Source: Flammeovirgaceae bacterium BBD 1991-12 (GTDB lineage: Bacteria > Bacteroidota > Bacteroidia > Cytophagales > Cyclobacteriaceae). Taken from it: a stretch of DNA of 64,000 bases. The notes below the pieces were generated by a model, which saw only the letters and a program-made list of their open reading frames with translations, was not told the DNA's origin and ran no database searches. A program made the position numbers and the translations under genes. The stretch is from NCBI GenBank assembly GCA_001657315.1, contig LYSV01000011.1:1-64000 (forward strand). The letters run 5' to 3'. Positions 62,573 through 64,000 of the stretch are shown here, piece by piece. The stretch's first letter is position 1. Every line of letters starts with the position of its first letter.

Positions 62573-64000
62573 GTGAGGATAGTTCGCCGCTCACCATTCC
62601 TTATTGTTTTGATATTTCTCCTTTCGGGGTGTCTTGGGACCAAATATCTTAAAGAAGATCAAAAATTACTCTACAAGCAAAAAATAAAGGCTCCACAGGA
62701 AATAAACCGTGAGGAGCTGGCCCAGCTTTATGTACAGCAGCCTAACCGTCAGTTTCCCATCATCCCTTTTTCTCCCTATGTCTGGTTCTACTATCATGGT
62801 CTGGAACGATACAACTCGATCGATTATGTTGAAAAAAAAGACGGCATACGAAAAAAGTGGAATACAAAGATCGAAAATGCAGCCGGACATAATAAAAAGA
62901 TCAATCGGTACAGGCGCAGGATGAATAAAAAAATAGCCAAAGTGGACAAGATCGTTGAGGAGGGCAATGTATGGATGCGTTGGGGTGAGCCGGTCTCTGT
63001 ATATAATCCTGCAAATACTTCAGCAAACATAGACCGTTTTGAACTATACCTGTCTTCAAAAGGCTATTTTCTGGCAGGTGTGGATAGTACGGTCAAAGTA
63101 CTTCCCAAACGAGTGGTTGTAACGTACAATATCAAGCCGCGGGAGCCTTATACCATTGATACCGTTTTTTTCCAGGTACCCGATTCAGCTATTCTTCAGT
63201 TACTTGCAGAACACGAGGCGGCGAGCAGGCTGAAAAAGGGAGATAATTATGACCAGAATAACCTGACGAAGGAAAGGGAACGGATCGACTTATTGCTGAA
63301 AGACAACGGATATTTTGATTTCAGTAGGCAATATGTTGAATTTGACGTGGACACCGCTTTTAACGGATCAAAAAAAGTAGCCATTCAGACCAGAATAAGT
63401 GGATCGGCTGCGGACAGGGATCATAAAGTGTTTACGGTAGACTCCGTCAATTTTACAACTGATGCCAATATCAGTGCCATACCCGATTCACTGAGAACAA
63501 ATGAAGTGCACGAGGGGGTAAACTACCGGTACTTTGAAAAAAAGTATAGCAAAAAAGTATTGGGGCGCCGTGTTTTTATTAAAAAAGACAAGCTGTACAG
63601 CCGGTCCAATACTTTCGGTACGCAGCGTCAGCTTGCCAACCTGGACATCTTCCGCTTTATTAACATTAACTATGACTCCACCGGAGGCAGACTGGTGGCT
63701 AATATTTTCGCCAGTCCTCTGAACCGGTACCAGTGGTCCAATGAAGTGGGTGTGAATGTAACACAGGGTTTTCCAGGCCCTTTTTACAACGTTTCCTTTA
63801 AAAAAAGGAATATCTTCCAGGGTTTGGAGATCCTGGAATTGAACGGGCGGATCGGTATAGAAGGCGTAGCACCGGCCACTCAGATCGATGATGTCTACGC
63901 CAGTACGGAAATAGGAGCCAACGCGGCTCTGACCTTTCCACAGTTCGTTTTTCCTATTGGTAAAAAATTGAAGGAAAGCCTTGGAAGCTTTAACCCCAAA
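62573..64000 (+). CDS. tamL: TamL-type outer-membrane assembly lipoprotein (partial)
   Basis: An open frame of 476 codons to the window end. Start is GTG at 62573 because no ATG is in frame upstream; it yields a lipoprotein signal (FLIVLIFLLSGC, lipidated Cys20). Then KYLKEDQKLLYKQKIKAP, VWMRWGEPVSVYNPANTSA, POTRA-like segments (RVVVTYNIKPREPYTIDTVF, ERIDLLLKDNGYFDF) and the start of a barrel (SNEVGVNVTQGFPGPFYNVS). This matches the Bacteroidota lipoprotein form of the BamA-family protein TamA. It acts in outer-membrane protein insertion with TamB. The end is missing. Confidence 0.85.
   Translation, partial: MRIVRRSPFLIVLIFLLSGCLGTKYLKEDQKLLYKQKIKAPQEINREELAQLYVQQPNRQFPIIPFSPYVWFYYHGLERYNSIDYVEKKDGIRKKWNTKIENAAGHNKKINRYRRRMNKKIAKVDKIVEEGNVWMRWGEPVSVYNPANTSANIDRFELYLSSKGYFLAGVDSTVKVLPKRVVVTYNIKPREPYTIDTVFFQVPDSAILQLLAEHEAASRLKKGDNYDQNNLTKERERIDLLLKDNGYFDFSRQYVEFDVDTAFNGSKKVAIQTRISGSAADRDHKVFTVDSVNFTTDANISAIPDSLRTNEVHEGVNYRYFEKKYSKKVLGRRVFIKKDKLYSRSNTFGTQRQLANLDIFRFININYDSTGGRLVANIFASPLNRYQWSNEVGVNVTQGFPGPFYNVSFKKRNIFQGLEILELNGRIGIEGVAPATQIDDVYASTEIGANAALTFPQFVFPIGKKLKESLGSFNPK

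Noticed and set aside
62557-62643. N-terminal extension of the TrmH protein
   Set aside because: It would overlap the TamL start and adds a basic, non-family sequence; ATG at 62556 matches homologous starts.

Overview
The window looks like a chromosome segment of a Bacteroidota member, most likely order Cytophagales. Signs are a T9SS-type C-terminal sorting domain, an Oar-like TonB-dependent receptor, several LytS/LytTR two-component systems, 800-residue FtsX/MacB-type permeases ending in TLKYE, TamL, DUF6268, Lacal_2735 and DUF2807 proteins, and promoters with the Bacteroidetes -7 box TAnnTTTG. No rRNA, tRNA, CRISPR array or intact transposase was seen. Family names rest on reading motifs by eye; no database search was run.

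Layout. 0-11 kb: a minus-strand operon (DUF2141 protein, membrane protein, LytS-type kinase, then a response regulator running off the left edge), a YdeI-like protein, a large DUF5117-type zinc metalloprotease, a frameshifted glycerophosphodiesterase-like gene, and a two-gene sensor/LytTR system. 11-14 kb: Oar-like TonB receptor. 14-19.4 kb: accessory-looking stretch with an MTHFR-like protein bracketed by related hairpins, DUF2975/YozG-type/CPBP genes (CPBP frameshifted), a Xre/RES toxin-antitoxin pair and a multi-stem palindromic repeat. 19.4-24.3 kb: six-gene minus-strand operon with a peptidoglycan-binding protein, coiled coil, Roadblock-like protein, Ras-like GTPase, hybrid kinase with receiver and Hpt, and LytTR regulator; this is the best candidate for an undescribed signalling system. 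24.4-31 kb: WYL-regulator remnant, NmrA protein, KatG, HigBA toxin-antitoxin, cysE-cysM. 31-39.5 kb: PadR plus three FtsX/MacB-type permeases, without an ATPase. 39.9-42.3 kb: M43 metalloprotease with T9SS tail, broken by an amber codon. 42.5-52 kb: a light/carotenoid island with a CarH-like MerR protein, two ECF sigma factors, crtI, crtB, idi, Lacal_2735, photolyase, SDR-DUF2867, SRPBCC and crtZ. 52-64 kb: DUF6268 protein, pyrR-pyrB, carboxypeptidase-like-domain protein, PLP beta-synthase with CBS domains, TPR protein with an orphan HisKA domain, zinc-ribbon protein, DUF2807 lipoprotein, small secreted protein, TrmH methyltransferase and the start of tamL.

How genes work together. In the carotenoid island, a promoter with exact -33/-7 boxes ahead of the second sigma factor is framed by two copies of the same 28-bp dyad (GTTTAAC-N14-ATTAAAC), which fits direct control by the CarH-like protein. 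Translationally coupled crt genes follow, with photolyase genes downstream. In the 19-24 kb operon, gene overlaps imply that envelope sensing, GTPase switching and phosphorelay are co-expressed. Four genes carry disruptions (two frameshifts, one nonsense codon, one truncation), so some are either decaying or affected by sequence error.
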